In this document: positions 1 to 8,263 of the stretch, piece after piece
Layout: each line of letters starts with the position of its first letter
Numbering within the stretch: position 1 is the first letter of the stretch
Origin: Microbacterium sp. BLY
GTDB taxonomy: Bacteria; Actinomycetota; Actinomycetes; Actinomycetales; Microbacteriaceae
Direction of reading: 5' to 3'
Assembly (NCBI RefSeq): GCF_017939615.1
Contig: NZ_JAGKSR010000001.1
Coordinates: 744,001 to 808,000, forward strand
Length of the DNA stretch: 64,000 nucleotides
Notes under the pieces: model-generated
Told to the model about the DNA's origin: nothing
The model's input: the letters and a program-made list of their open reading frames with translations, nothing else
Databases searched by the model: none
Position numbers and translations under genes: made by a program

Positions 1-298
1 GAATCCCATGCTGATCCTCCTCACGTCGCCGGGCCGGCGTCCGTCGCCGCCCGTGCGACCGACGGTGTCCGGTTCCCCGGCGGGGGATCAAGCGACGGAC
101 GTCCGGGCGCAAGAGATCGTCCATGCCACCGGCTCCGGTGAGCGAATCGGGCACGATGCCGGCCGCGCGGATGGCCGATTTCTTGCGAGCCGCCCCGCCT
201 CGATGTCGATCCATCGCATTCCCCTCCGCACGGAGACCGGCCGGGACGCGGTCCCGCTTGGGTGCTGCGGAGACGCCCACGACGAGGAGGAGCGGACA

Positions 299-2515
299 GT
301 GGAGAGAACGGCAGGAACGAGACCCCCGGTGCAGACGCCCCTGACCAGGCGGGGATTCCTCGGCCTGTCCGCGGCCGGGATCATGCTCGGAGCAGCGGGC
401 GGCTGGGGACCGTGGCCCGGCGGGAGCGTCGGTGCCGCCGCCGCGGATGACGAGACCGCGGGCACCCTCCGGTTCGCGGTCCTGACGGACACGCACGCCA
501 ACGAGGACGAGACCGAGCGGATGGCGAACCTCCGCCGCATCTTCGGCGCGATCCAGGCGGAGGATCCCGCCTTCGTCCTGCACTGCGGAGACATCACCGA
601 CTACGGCAGCGACGGCTCGTTCGCGGCCTACCGCGACCTCATCCCGGCCGCGCTCTGGGAACGCCTGCGCCACGTCCCCGGCAACCACGAGATCCGCTGG
701 GACACCAGCGCGCGCCGCCGTTTCCAGCACTGGTTCGGCCCCACCAGTTACGGTTTCGACGCCGGCGGCGTGCACTTCCTCGCCCTGGACCCCACCCAGC
801 TGCTGCAGGAGCCGGGGCTCTTCGGCGATGAGCTCGCCGTGCTCGAGGAGGAGCTGCGCGCGGTCGGCGACCGTCCGTCCGTCCTCTTCCTGCACTATCC
901 GCTGGGCGGGGCGAACTACTACGTGAACGATACGGACGCGCTGCTGCGCACCCTCGCGCCCTTCCCCGTGCGCGCGATCTTCGCCGGCCACCGGCACCTC
1001 AACGAGATCGATCGCTTCAACGGCCTCACCCAGGTCACGACCAACGCCGCGCGCCCCGGCCCGTTCTATCTGCGGGTCACCGAACGACGCGGGCAGACGG
1101 GGCGCACGCTGCTCGTCGAGCACGTGACGCTCGGCGCGACCGATGCCGCCGCACCGACGGTCGAGACACTCACCGAGATCCCCCTGGACGCGCCGTCCGC
1201 TCCCACCGCGCCGATCCGCATCGCACCCCGGCCCGGTTCGACGGGGATCGCCCTCACCGCGGTCACCACCGGCGCGGCCGTCGCCGTCGATGCGCGGCTG
1301 CACCCGCAGGACGTCTTCGGCGCACGCGATGAGAGCGCCTGGACGCCGCTCACGGCCCGAGGGCGCTCCTGGCATGGCACCGTCGACCGCGCGGGGGTCG
1401 CACCCGGACGCCACCGCGTGCAGGTCCGCGCCGTCGACGACACGGGAGCGCGACGAGAGGAATGGGCGGAGGTGGAACTGCCCGGTCCCACGCGGGCCCG
1501 GGCAGCCTGGGAACTCGAGATCGGCGGTCAGATCCAGGGCGCGCTCGCGGCGCGAGGGGGGACCGTCGTCGCGTGCTCCACGTCGGGCCGGGTGGTGGCC
1601 GTCGACGCCGGCGGACGCGGCCGGCCCCGACCGCGGTGGACCGCCGACACCGGCCCGATCCATCGCGGCGCCGCGTTCACACCCGACGGACGACTCGTGC
1701 TCGTGCCCAGCGCCGACGGCCTACTGCTCGCCCTGGACGCCCGCACCGGACGCACCGTCTGGACCAGCCGGTTCCCGAAGCCCGTGCTCACCACACCTCT
1801 CGTCGCCGCCTCCGACGGCGCGACCCGCATCCTCGTCTCCGCCGAGGACACGCTGCGCTGCCTCGACCGGGACGGCACCACCCTGTGGGAGGCGCCGGTG
1901 CCGGTCCGCACCGCCGGACGGGCCGCCTGCGACGGCGAGCGTGTGTTCGTCGGGGCGGGCGACGGCCGCGGCTACGCCTACGACCTGCGCACGGGCGCCG
2001 TCCTCTGGTCGGTGCTCACGACCGACCGCCCCGATCGCTACCGCCAGCTCATCTACGGTCCGTGGGACGACTGGGTCGAGGTGCTCCCGACGGGGGCCGT
2101 GCTGTTCAGCACCGTCGTGGATGCGATCGCCGTCGACCCGCGCACCGGTGGGGTGATCTGGCGCACGCCCGGCAGCTACATCTTCGCCCCCGCGCTGTCG
2201 CTCCCCGACGGCGGGCTCCTGCTCACATCGGAATGGGGAGTCGTCGCCGTCGTCGATCAGGCCTCCGGGGCGGTGCGATGGAGCGCGCCGGCCGTGCCCC
2301 GCGCCGTGAACGCCGGCCCGGTGATCGACCCCCGCACGGGGACGGCCTGGCTCGTCTCGGTCGGCGGGCTGCTGGCCGGGATCCGCCCGGCGGATCGCAC
2401 CGTCGCGGTCGATCGTCAGCTCTTCACGGCGAACACGTTCTCGACCCCGGTCCTCGCCGCCGACCGGCTGGTGGTCGGCGCGCAGGACGGCGTGCTCCGC
2501 GCGTACTCCCTGTGA
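299..2515 (+). CDS. Tat-exported metallophosphoesterase with PQQ-type beta-propeller
   Basis: The chosen GTG start has GAGGAGG eight bases upstream, and the frame is open further 5' but without a plausible start. The 738-residue product begins with a twin-arginine signal (TRRGFLG, hydrophobic stretch, AAA), so it is probably exported folded. Residues ~55-270 carry calcineurin-like phosphoesterase motifs in order: TDTH, CGDITD, GNHE, a histidine in FLHYP, and GHRH, which bind the dimetal centre. From ~400 to the end there are repeated blades (VVAVDAGG, LLALDARTGRTVW, AYDLRTGAVLW, VVDQASGAVRW) typical of PQQ-like/WD propellers. The substrate is unknown; phosphodiester or nucleotide hydrolysis outside the membrane is an inference. 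It is convergent with the AsnC-type regulator across a strong hairpin. The 298 bases before it show no other convincing gene. Confidence 0.85.
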   Translation: MERTAGTRPPVQTPLTRRGFLGLSAAGIMLGAAGGWGPWPGGSVGAAAADDETAGTLRFAVLTDTHANEDETERMANLRRIFGAIQAEDPAFVLHCGDITDYGSDGSFAAYRDLIPAALWERLRHVPGNHEIRWDTSARRRFQHWFGPTSYGFDAGGVHFLALDPTQLLQEPGLFGDELAVLEEELRAVGDRPSVLFLHYPLGGANYYVNDTDALLRTLAPFPVRAIFAGHRHLNEIDRFNGLTQVTTNAARPGPFYLRVTERRGQTGRTLLVEHVTLGATDAAAPTVETLTEIPLDAPSAPTAPIRIAPRPGSTGIALTAVTTGAAVAVDARLHPQDVFGARDESAWTPLTARGRSWHGTVDRAGVAPGRHRVQVRAVDDTGARREEWAEVELPGPTRARAAWELEIGGQIQGALAARGGTVVACSTSGRVVAVDAGGRGRPRPRWTADTGPIHRGAAFTPDGRLVLVPSADGLLLALDARTGRTVWTSRFPKPVLTTPLVAASDGATRILVSAEDTLRCLDRDGTTLWEAPVPVRTAGRAACDGERVFVGAGDGRGYAYDLRTGAVLWSVLTTDRPDRYRQLIYGPWDDWVEVLPTGAVLFSTVVDAIAVDPRTGGVIWRTPGSYIFAPALSLPDGGLLLTSEWGVVAVVDQASGAVRWSAPAVPRAVNAGPVIDPRTGTAWLVSVGGLLAGIRPADRTVAVDRQLFTANTFSTPVLAADRLVVGAQDGVLRAYSL

Positions 2516-2521
2516 GCTCGT

Positions 2522-2552
2522 CGCGGTCCCGCCGTCACGCGGCGGGACCGCG
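2522..2552. terminator. Bidirectional hairpin terminator
   Basis: Perfect 13-bp stem (arms CGCGGTCCCGCCG and CGGCGGGACCGCG) around a 5-base loop, between two convergent genes. It overlaps the last codons and stop of the regulator. There is no clear T-tract, as is usual in actinobacteria. Confidence 0.75.
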
Positions 2553-3560
2553 GACGAGCCCGGCGCGTTTGACGGATCGCAGCGCGACGGCCACGTCGGC
2601 GTGCTGGAGTCCCGGCAGGCCGCCGATCGTCGCGGAGATGAACTCGTAGAGCGCCGCGTCCGACGCGAGAGCGACCTCGCCGCAGAGATTCCGATCGCCG
2701 GTCGTCGCCGAGATCATCAGCACGGACGGGTGCTGCGCCAGCATCTCGCCCACGCGCCCCAGCTGCGTCGGGTTCACGCTCAGGGAGACGAAGGCGTTCA
2801 CGGGGAGACCCACCGTCTCGGGATCGACGACAGCGCGCATGCGCAGCGCCCCCGACGCCAGCATCGCCTCGGTGCGCCGCCGGACCGTCACCGGGCTCGC
2901 CTCGCATCGCACGGCGAGCTGCTGCCACCCGAGCCGCCCGTCGGCGCCGAGCGCCTCGGCGATCCGCAGGTCGAGCGCATCGAGCCGCACCGGGTCGCCG
3001 GGGAGCGGGTCCTGCCAGGGGTCCAGACGCTGGGAGCGCAGCTGCGCGGCGATCTCCTCGGGCAGCAGCTCGGGCAGCCAGCTGTGGGGCGTCGCGAACC
3101 GGCGCACCACCTGGTTGCTCCACACCGCCAGCACGCCGTCCAGCGACGGCAGCTGTTCGAGCGTGATCGCCAGCAGGTGGTCGTTGGAGGTGTAGTTGAT
3201 CTCCGCGATGCAGTCGACGCTGCCGGTGACGAGCTTCACGGATCCGCACTCCGGCCAGGCCGCTAGCCGCAGCGCCGACCGGTTGCCGTCGCCGGGACGG
3301 CAGCGGAGCCGCACGAACAGGGACCGCGAACGCGCGGTGGCCTCGCCGTCCAGCACACCGATCACCCGCACGGCACCCTCGCCGATGAGCCGGACCACGC
3401 GACGCGACACCGTCGCCTCCGACGTGAACACCGCGTCGCTGATCTGCGCGTTCGTGGCACGAGGATTCGCCATCAGGGCACCGATGATGCGGCGGTCGAG
3501 GTCATCCACGAACCGTACGTTACCTTCACGCTGACCATTCCAGAAGACGATTTCTTGCAT
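2535..3560 (-). CDS. Double Lrp/AsnC-type transcriptional regulator
   Basis: The 341-residue protein is twice the length of a normal Lrp/AsnC protein (~150 residues). It has two AsnC-type winged-helix segments: DDLDRRIIGALMANPRATN near residue 20 and LDLRIAEALGADGRL near 190, each followed by a RAM-like ligand-binding region. The C-terminal RAM part contains the usual GDRNLCGEV-type turn. The ATG start was chosen because upstream sequence is not conserved-looking; it lacks a good Shine-Dalgarno, and a GTG about 17 codons downstream is a possible alternative. It is divergent from the sugar-ABC/GH89 operon with a 116-base gap, so it probably controls that operon, although Lrp proteins usually sense amino acids. 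The ligand is unknown. Confidence 0.8.
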   Translation of the reverse strand: MQEIVFWNGQREGNVRFVDDLDRRIIGALMANPRATNAQISDAVFTSEATVSRRVVRLIGEGAVRVIGVLDGEATARSRSLFVRLRCRPGDGNRSALRLAAWPECGSVKLVTGSVDCIAEINYTSNDHLLAITLEQLPSLDGVLAVWSNQVVRRFATPHSWLPELLPEEIAAQLRSQRLDPWQDPLPGDPVRLDALDLRIAEALGADGRLGWQQLAVRCEASPVTVRRRTEAMLASGALRMRAVVDPETVGLPVNAFVSLSVNPTQLGRVGEMLAQHPSVLMISATTGDRNLCGEVALASDAALYEFISATIGGLPGLQHADVAVALRSVKRAGLVRGPAA

Positions 3561-3676
3561 CACGGTCGGGTATCTCACCCGAATCGCTCGCACTACGGGA
3601 GGATCGCAGCATCGCCGCGGCACCGCCGCCCGGCGATTCTCCCGGCGCCTGGCGCCACGACCCGAGGAGTGTTGAC

Positions 3677-5053
3677 GTGACCCGTTCGTCAGCGCCGCGC
3701 ATCGCGGCTCCCCTTGCGGCTCTCGCCGCACTGTCCCTGCTCGCCGGTTGCTCCGCCGCGACCGACGACGCATCGTCCGACGACCGAAGCATCGTCTTCT
3801 GGACGCCGCAGACCACGCCCGAACGACTCGCCGCGCAGGAGGCGGTGGCCGACGCCTTCACGGAGAAGACCGGCATCGCCGTGGAAGTCGTGCCGATGGC
3901 CGGCGCGGACCAGGACCAGGCGCTCGTGACCGGAGCCGCGAGCGGCGACGTGCCCGATGTGATCCTGCACGCCTCCACACAGACCGGCGCCTGGACGTCG
4001 CAGGGCCTGCTCGACACCGCGGCGGCGAGCGCCGTCGTCGATGCTCTGGACCGCACGACCTTCAACGAGAACGCCCTCTCCGCCGTCACCATCGACGGCG
4101 AGGTCTCCGCCGTGCCCAGCGACGGCTGGTCGCACGTGATCGCCTACCGCACGGATCTGCTCGAGGAGGCCGGCGTCGAGGTGCCGACGTCGGTCGAGGA
4201 GCTGGCCGCCGCTGCGACCACGATCAAGGAGGAACTGGGGATCACCGGTCTCGCGTTCGGCACCCAGGCGGGGACCGCGTCGGCGACCGAGGGCATCCAG
4301 TCGCTGTTCCAGAGTGCCGGCTGCGAGCTCGTGGAAGACGGCGAGGTCACCGTCGACTCGGCTGCGTGCACCGCCGCCGCCGAGCAGTTCCTCGCGCTGC
4401 GCAACTCCTCCACGGCGGGGGACTTCGACGTCACCAGCGCGCGGGCGGCCTACCTCAACGGCGACGCGGCCATGCTCCTGTTCTCCACGCACATCCTGGA
4501 CGAGCTGGCGGGCCTGGATCCCGCGACACCGGCGACCTGCCCCGAGTGCACCGACACCCCTGACTTCCTGGCGCAGAACACCGGGTTCGTGACCGCGCTC
4601 GGCGACGAACCGCGCCAGTACGGTGCCGTCCTGAGCTACGGCATCCCCACCGGCGCCGACGCGGAGGCCGCGCAGGAGTACATCGAGTTCGTGCTCGACG
4701 AGGGCTATGCCGACACGCTGGGCGTCGCCACCGAGGGACGCATCCCGCTGCGCAACGGTACCGCCGACGACCCCGAGGCCTTCGCCGCCGCCTGGGGCGG
4801 GCTGGGGATCGGGCCCGCCCACGACCGGACGTCGGCCGAGATCTACGGCGACGAATTCGTCGAGGGTATGAGCGAGGGCATCAACTCCATCTACCTGTGG
4901 GGCATGGGAACGGACGACGCCACCCTCGCCGGGCTCGTGTCCAGCCAGGGCGTGCTGGCGAACCAGATCGAGGCGCTGTACAACGGCACCCCCGCCGCGG
5001 AGGTCACCGCCGCGATGAAGGCGGCCGTCGAGGAGGTCAAGGCGGGCCTGTGA
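3677..5053 (+). CDS. Extracellular sugar-binding lipoprotein of CUT1 ABC transporter
   Basis: Family 1 solute-binding protein, 458 residues. The GTG start has GGAG seven bases upstream. A type II signal peptide ends in the lipobox LLAGC with the lipidated Cys at residue 25. The mature part begins IVFWTPQTT and has the helical, Asp/Ala-rich pattern of sugar-binding proteins. It should capture an oligosaccharide outside the membrane for the two permeases downstream. First gene of a tightly coupled operon; its stop overlaps the next start (GTGA). No ATPase gene is nearby, so the importer probably borrows an MsmK/UgpC-type ATPase encoded elsewhere. The GH89 enzyme in the operon suggests an alpha-GlcNAc-containing ligand (inference). 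Confidence 0.9.
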   Translation: MTRSSAPRIAAPLAALAALSLLAGCSAATDDASSDDRSIVFWTPQTTPERLAAQEAVADAFTEKTGIAVEVVPMAGADQDQALVTGAASGDVPDVILHASTQTGAWTSQGLLDTAAASAVVDALDRTTFNENALSAVTIDGEVSAVPSDGWSHVIAYRTDLLEEAGVEVPTSVEELAAAATTIKEELGITGLAFGTQAGTASATEGIQSLFQSAGCELVEDGEVTVDSAACTAAAEQFLALRNSSTAGDFDVTSARAAYLNGDAAMLLFSTHILDELAGLDPATPATCPECTDTPDFLAQNTGFVTALGDEPRQYGAVLSYGIPTGADAEAAQEYIEFVLDEGYADTLGVATEGRIPLRNGTADDPEAFAAAWGGLGIGPAHDRTSAEIYGDEFVEGMSEGINSIYLWGMGTDDATLAGLVSSQGVLANQIEALYNGTPAAEVTAAMKAAVEEVKAGL

Positions 5054-6012
5054 GCACGACACCTCTGGATCATCGCCGGGAGCGGGAGCGTCATTCCCGC
5101 TCCCGGCGGGACGCCCGCAACGGCCTCCTGCTCACCGCCCCGACATTCCTCGTCATCCTGCTGGCGTCGATCATCCCGCTGCTGCTGGTGATCGTCTTCG
5201 CGTTCAGCGAGGTCCGCCTCGTCGACATCCCCCGCCTCGGCTCCGAGCCGATCGAATGGACGCTCGACAACTTCCGCCGTGCACTCGCGAATCCCTCGTT
5301 CTGGCAGGCGCTCGGCACGACGCTGCTCTACTCCACACTCACCATGGTGGGGTCGGTGGGGGTCGGCCTGATGCTCGCCCTCGCTCTGCGCCGACCGTTC
5401 CGCGGTCGGGGCCTCGTACGGGCGCTGCTCCTCGTGCCCTACGTGCTCCCCCTCATCGCCGCCGTCACGATCTGGCAGACGATGCTCAACCCGCAGTACG
5501 GCCTCGTCAACGCGTTCGGCCGGGAGGTGCTGGGCTGGGATCAGGCGATCGGCTTCCTCAACACGTCGTCCGCGCAGGTCTTCGGCGTCGCGGTGCCGCT
5601 GTCGCTGCTCGTCGTGGTGGCGTTCGAGATCTGGACGTCCGCGCCCCTCGCATTCCTCTTCCTCACCGCGCGGCTGCAGGGCGTCTCGCCCAGCATCGAG
5701 GAGGCTGCCGCCCTGGACGGGGCCACGCCCCGACAGGTCCTGTGGAGCATCGTGATGCCACAGCTCAAGGGCGTCATCCTGCTGCTCTGCCTCCTGCGCT
5801 TCATCTGGACCTTCCAGAGCTTCAGCGAGGTGTACCTGCTCACGGAAGGAGCCGGGGGCACGCAGCTCATGGCCCTCAAGGTGTACACCGAGCTGGTCAC
5901 GCGCGCCGACATCGGCAGCGCCTCCGCGTACGGCCTCCTCATGTCGGTGGTCCTCGTCGCCCTGCTGACCGTGTACGTCATCGCCACCCGCAGAAAGGTC
6001 GACACCGAATGA
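5050..6012 (+). CDS. CUT1 ABC sugar permease, MalF type
   Basis: 320-residue inner-membrane permease with a short charged N-terminus, then LLLTAPTFLVILLASIIPLL as the first membrane segment and about six segments in all. The cytoplasmic EAA loop is present (EEAAALDGATPRQVLW, residues ~216-235), which contacts the ATPase. The start GTG overlaps the stop of the binding protein by four bases, so translation is probably coupled; AGGAGG lies 13 bases upstream. It forms the translocation pore with the following permease. Confidence 0.92.
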   Translation: MSTTPLDHRRERERHSRSRRDARNGLLLTAPTFLVILLASIIPLLLVIVFAFSEVRLVDIPRLGSEPIEWTLDNFRRALANPSFWQALGTTLLYSTLTMVGSVGVGLMLALALRRPFRGRGLVRALLLVPYVLPLIAAVTIWQTMLNPQYGLVNAFGREVLGWDQAIGFLNTSSAQVFGVAVPLSLLVVVAFEIWTSAPLAFLFLTARLQGVSPSIEEAAALDGATPRQVLWSIVMPQLKGVILLLCLLRFIWTFQSFSEVYLLTEGAGGTQLMALKVYTELVTRADIGSASAYGLLMSVVLVALLTVYVIATRRKVDTE

Positions 6013-6878
6013 CCCGCCGTCGCTCCCCGCTGCGCCCGAGCCGTGCCGCGACCGTGGCCCGGGTCGTGCTCATCGCCGTCGCGCTCATCGTCGCGATCGG
6101 ACCGGTGCTGTACGGGTTCATCCTGTCCGTCCGGCCGTACTCGTCGATCGTCCAGGCGCCGCTCGATCTGATCCCCGCGCTCGACGAGCTCGACTTCTCC
6201 GGCTACACCACGGCCATGCTCGACCCCGACCAGGGCGGATTCGGCCTCGGCCGTTTCGTGCTCAACTCGCTGCTCGTCGGGCTGGGAACGGTGGTCCTGT
6301 CGGTCCTCGTCTCGATCCTCGGCGCCTACGCGGCCGCCCGGTTGCGCTACCGCGGTCGTCGAGGGATGAACGCGATCATCCTCGCGGTGTACCTCTTCCC
6401 GGGGATCGTGCTGTCGGTCCCGCTGTTCGTACTGCTCGCCCGTGCCGGACTGACCGGATCACTGCTCGGCCTCTTCCTCGTCTACGTGGCGACCACCGTG
6501 CCCGTGTCGATCTACATGCTGCGCAACTACTTCCAGGCGCTGCCGGAGAGCGTGGAGGAGGCGGCGATCGTGGACGGCGCCTCCCTGCCGCAGATGCTGC
6601 GGAGCGTGGTGCTGCCGATCGCCCTTCCCGGTGTGGTCGCCACCTCGATCTACGTCTTCATGATCGCGTGGAACGAGTACTTCTACGCGCTGCTCTTCCT
6701 CGTGCGCGACCGCACGCTGTGGACCGCTCCGCTCGGCATCTCGCAGCTCGCCGACTTCAACGTGCCCGTCACGGTCCTGCTCTCCGGCTCGATCGCGGTC
6801 ACCGTCCCCATCGTCATCCTCTTCTTCCTCGCGCAGCGCTATCTCGTCGAGGGACTCACGGCAGGAGCCGAGAAATGA
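6009..6878 (+). CDS. CUT1 ABC sugar permease, MalG type
   Basis: 289-residue partner permease. The N-terminus is basic (TRRRSPLRPSR), followed by membrane segment VVLIAVALIVAIGPVLYGFI. The EAA loop EEAAIVDGASLPQMLR is followed by the typical PIALPG. The start overlaps the previous stop (ATGA). Together with the preceding permease it makes the membrane channel for the sugar taken up by this operon. Confidence 0.92.
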   Translation: MTRRRSPLRPSRAATVARVVLIAVALIVAIGPVLYGFILSVRPYSSIVQAPLDLIPALDELDFSGYTTAMLDPDQGGFGLGRFVLNSLLVGLGTVVLSVLVSILGAYAAARLRYRGRRGMNAIILAVYLFPGIVLSVPLFVLLARAGLTGSLLGLFLVYVATTVPVSIYMLRNYFQALPESVEEAAIVDGASLPQMLRSVVLPIALPGVVATSIYVFMIAWNEYFYALLFLVRDRTLWTAPLGISQLADFNVPVTVLLSGSIAVTVPIVILFFLAQRYLVEGLTAGAEK

Positions 6879-8263
6879 GCGCACCAGCCCGACCGCAGCG
6901 GATCGTCATCATCGGCGCCGGCGGCCGCGGACGCGACGCCTACGGCCGCTGGGCGATCGCCCACCCCGACCGTGCGACGGTGGTCGCCGTCGCCGACCCG
7001 TCGCCCGAGCGCCGGGAGGCGCTGGCAAACGAGGCCGGCGGAGCGCGCACCTATGACGACTGGCGCGCCGTCGTCGCCGATCTCGCCGTGCTCGACGCCG
7101 ACGCCGTCGTGATCGCCGTGCCCGACCGGCTGCACGTGGATGTGGCGATCGCCGTGGCGGACGCGGGCCTGCCGTTCCTGCTGGAGAAGCCCGCCGCCCC
7201 GGATCTGGAGGAGCTGCGCCGGCTCGCACAGCACATGCGGCGGACGTCGTCGTCCCTCGCGATCGGTCACGTGCTGCGCTTCACCCCGTTCTGGCGCTCG
7301 GTCAAGGCGCTCCTCGACTCCGGCGCGATCGGCCGGATGATGACCCTCGAGATCCGCGAGAACGTCGGCTACTGGCACTTCGCGCACTCGTACGTGCGCG
7401 GCAACTGGCGCAGCAGCCTCACCTCGGGGCCGATGGCACTGACGAAGACCTCGCACGACCTCGACCTCATCCGCTGGCTGGTGGGTGCACCGCCCGAGAG
7501 CGTCTACAGCGTCGGCGAGCTCAGCTGGTTCCGCGCGGAGAACGCTCCCGCCGGCGCGCCGGATCACTGCGTCGAGGGATGCCCTGTGGCACAGAGCTGC
7601 CCGTTCTTCGCCCCCCGCTACTACGTCGACGCCCTCGCCGGTGTCACGGGGCACCCGGTGCATCTGCTCGGCCCTGACACCTCTCCCGAGGGACGGATGC
7701 GCGCGCTCCGCGACGGCGACTACGGACGATGCGTGTATCGCAGCGACAACGACGTGGCCGACCATCAGCAGACGACGATGCGCTTCCCCGCCGGGGTCAC
7801 GGCGACACTAACCGCCTCGGCCTTCACCGCGGAGAACACGCGTCACCTGACCATCACCGGATCGGCGGGCCAGCTCTCCGGGCACATGGAGGACGGCGAG
7901 ATCGTGGTCGACCTCTTCTCCCCGACGGCGCGGATCCCGGAGGGGCTGCCGCTGGACTCCCACGTGGTGCGGCCGAAGTCGCCGCTCGCGCACGAGCGCC
8001 ACACGCTGCGGGTGACGCTCCCGAACCCCGATCTCGGCGACCACGCCGGGCACGGGGGCGGGGATGCCGGGCTGATGGCGGCGTTCGTGGAGGCGGTGCG
8101 CCTCGGCACGGTCGGCACCGGCGAGCTCTCGTTCGAGACGGCCCTGGACAGTCACCTGATGGCGTTCTGCGCGGAGGAGTCGCGGCGCTCAGGCGCCCCC
8201 GTCGACTTCCCCGCGTGGAGTGCCGACGTCGCGGTGCGGCCCGGTGATCGGCAGCGCGCATGA
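6875..8263 (+). CDS. Gfo/Idh/MocA-family NAD(P)-dependent sugar dehydrogenase
   Basis: 462 residues. The N-terminal Rossmann fold has IVIIGAGGRGRDAYGRW for dinucleotide binding, and EKPAAP supplies the conserved catalytic lysine motif. The C-terminal alpha/beta domain carries a cysteine cluster (Cys ~232, 236, 242 in CVEGCPVAQSCPF, plus Cys ~286 in GRCVYRSDND), as in the Cys-rich subgroup of this family, possibly metal binding. AGGAG is seven bases before the ATG, which overlaps the previous stop. In this operon it probably oxidises, epimerises or otherwise remodels the released sugar. Exact substrate not determinable. Confidence 0.88.
   Translation: MSAPARPQRIVIIGAGGRGRDAYGRWAIAHPDRATVVAVADPSPERREALANEAGGARTYDDWRAVVADLAVLDADAVVIAVPDRLHVDVAIAVADAGLPFLLEKPAAPDLEELRRLAQHMRRTSSSLAIGHVLRFTPFWRSVKALLDSGAIGRMMTLEIRENVGYWHFAHSYVRGNWRSSLTSGPMALTKTSHDLDLIRWLVGAPPESVYSVGELSWFRAENAPAGAPDHCVEGCPVAQSCPFFAPRYYVDALAGVTGHPVHLLGPDTSPEGRMRALRDGDYGRCVYRSDNDVADHQQTTMRFPAGVTATLTASAFTAENTRHLTITGSAGQLSGHMEDGEIVVDLFSPTARIPEGLPLDSHVVRPKSPLAHERHTLRVTLPNPDLGDHAGHGGGDAGLMAAFVEAVRLGTVGTGELSFETALDSHLMAFCAEESRRSGAPVDFPAWSADVAVRPGDRQRA

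Noticed and set aside
8..298. In-frame extension of the metallophosphoesterase upstream to an early ATG
   Set aside because: A strong ribosome site and a canonical Tat signal place the start at 299; the extension is Arg/Pro-rich without features and would bury the signal peptide.
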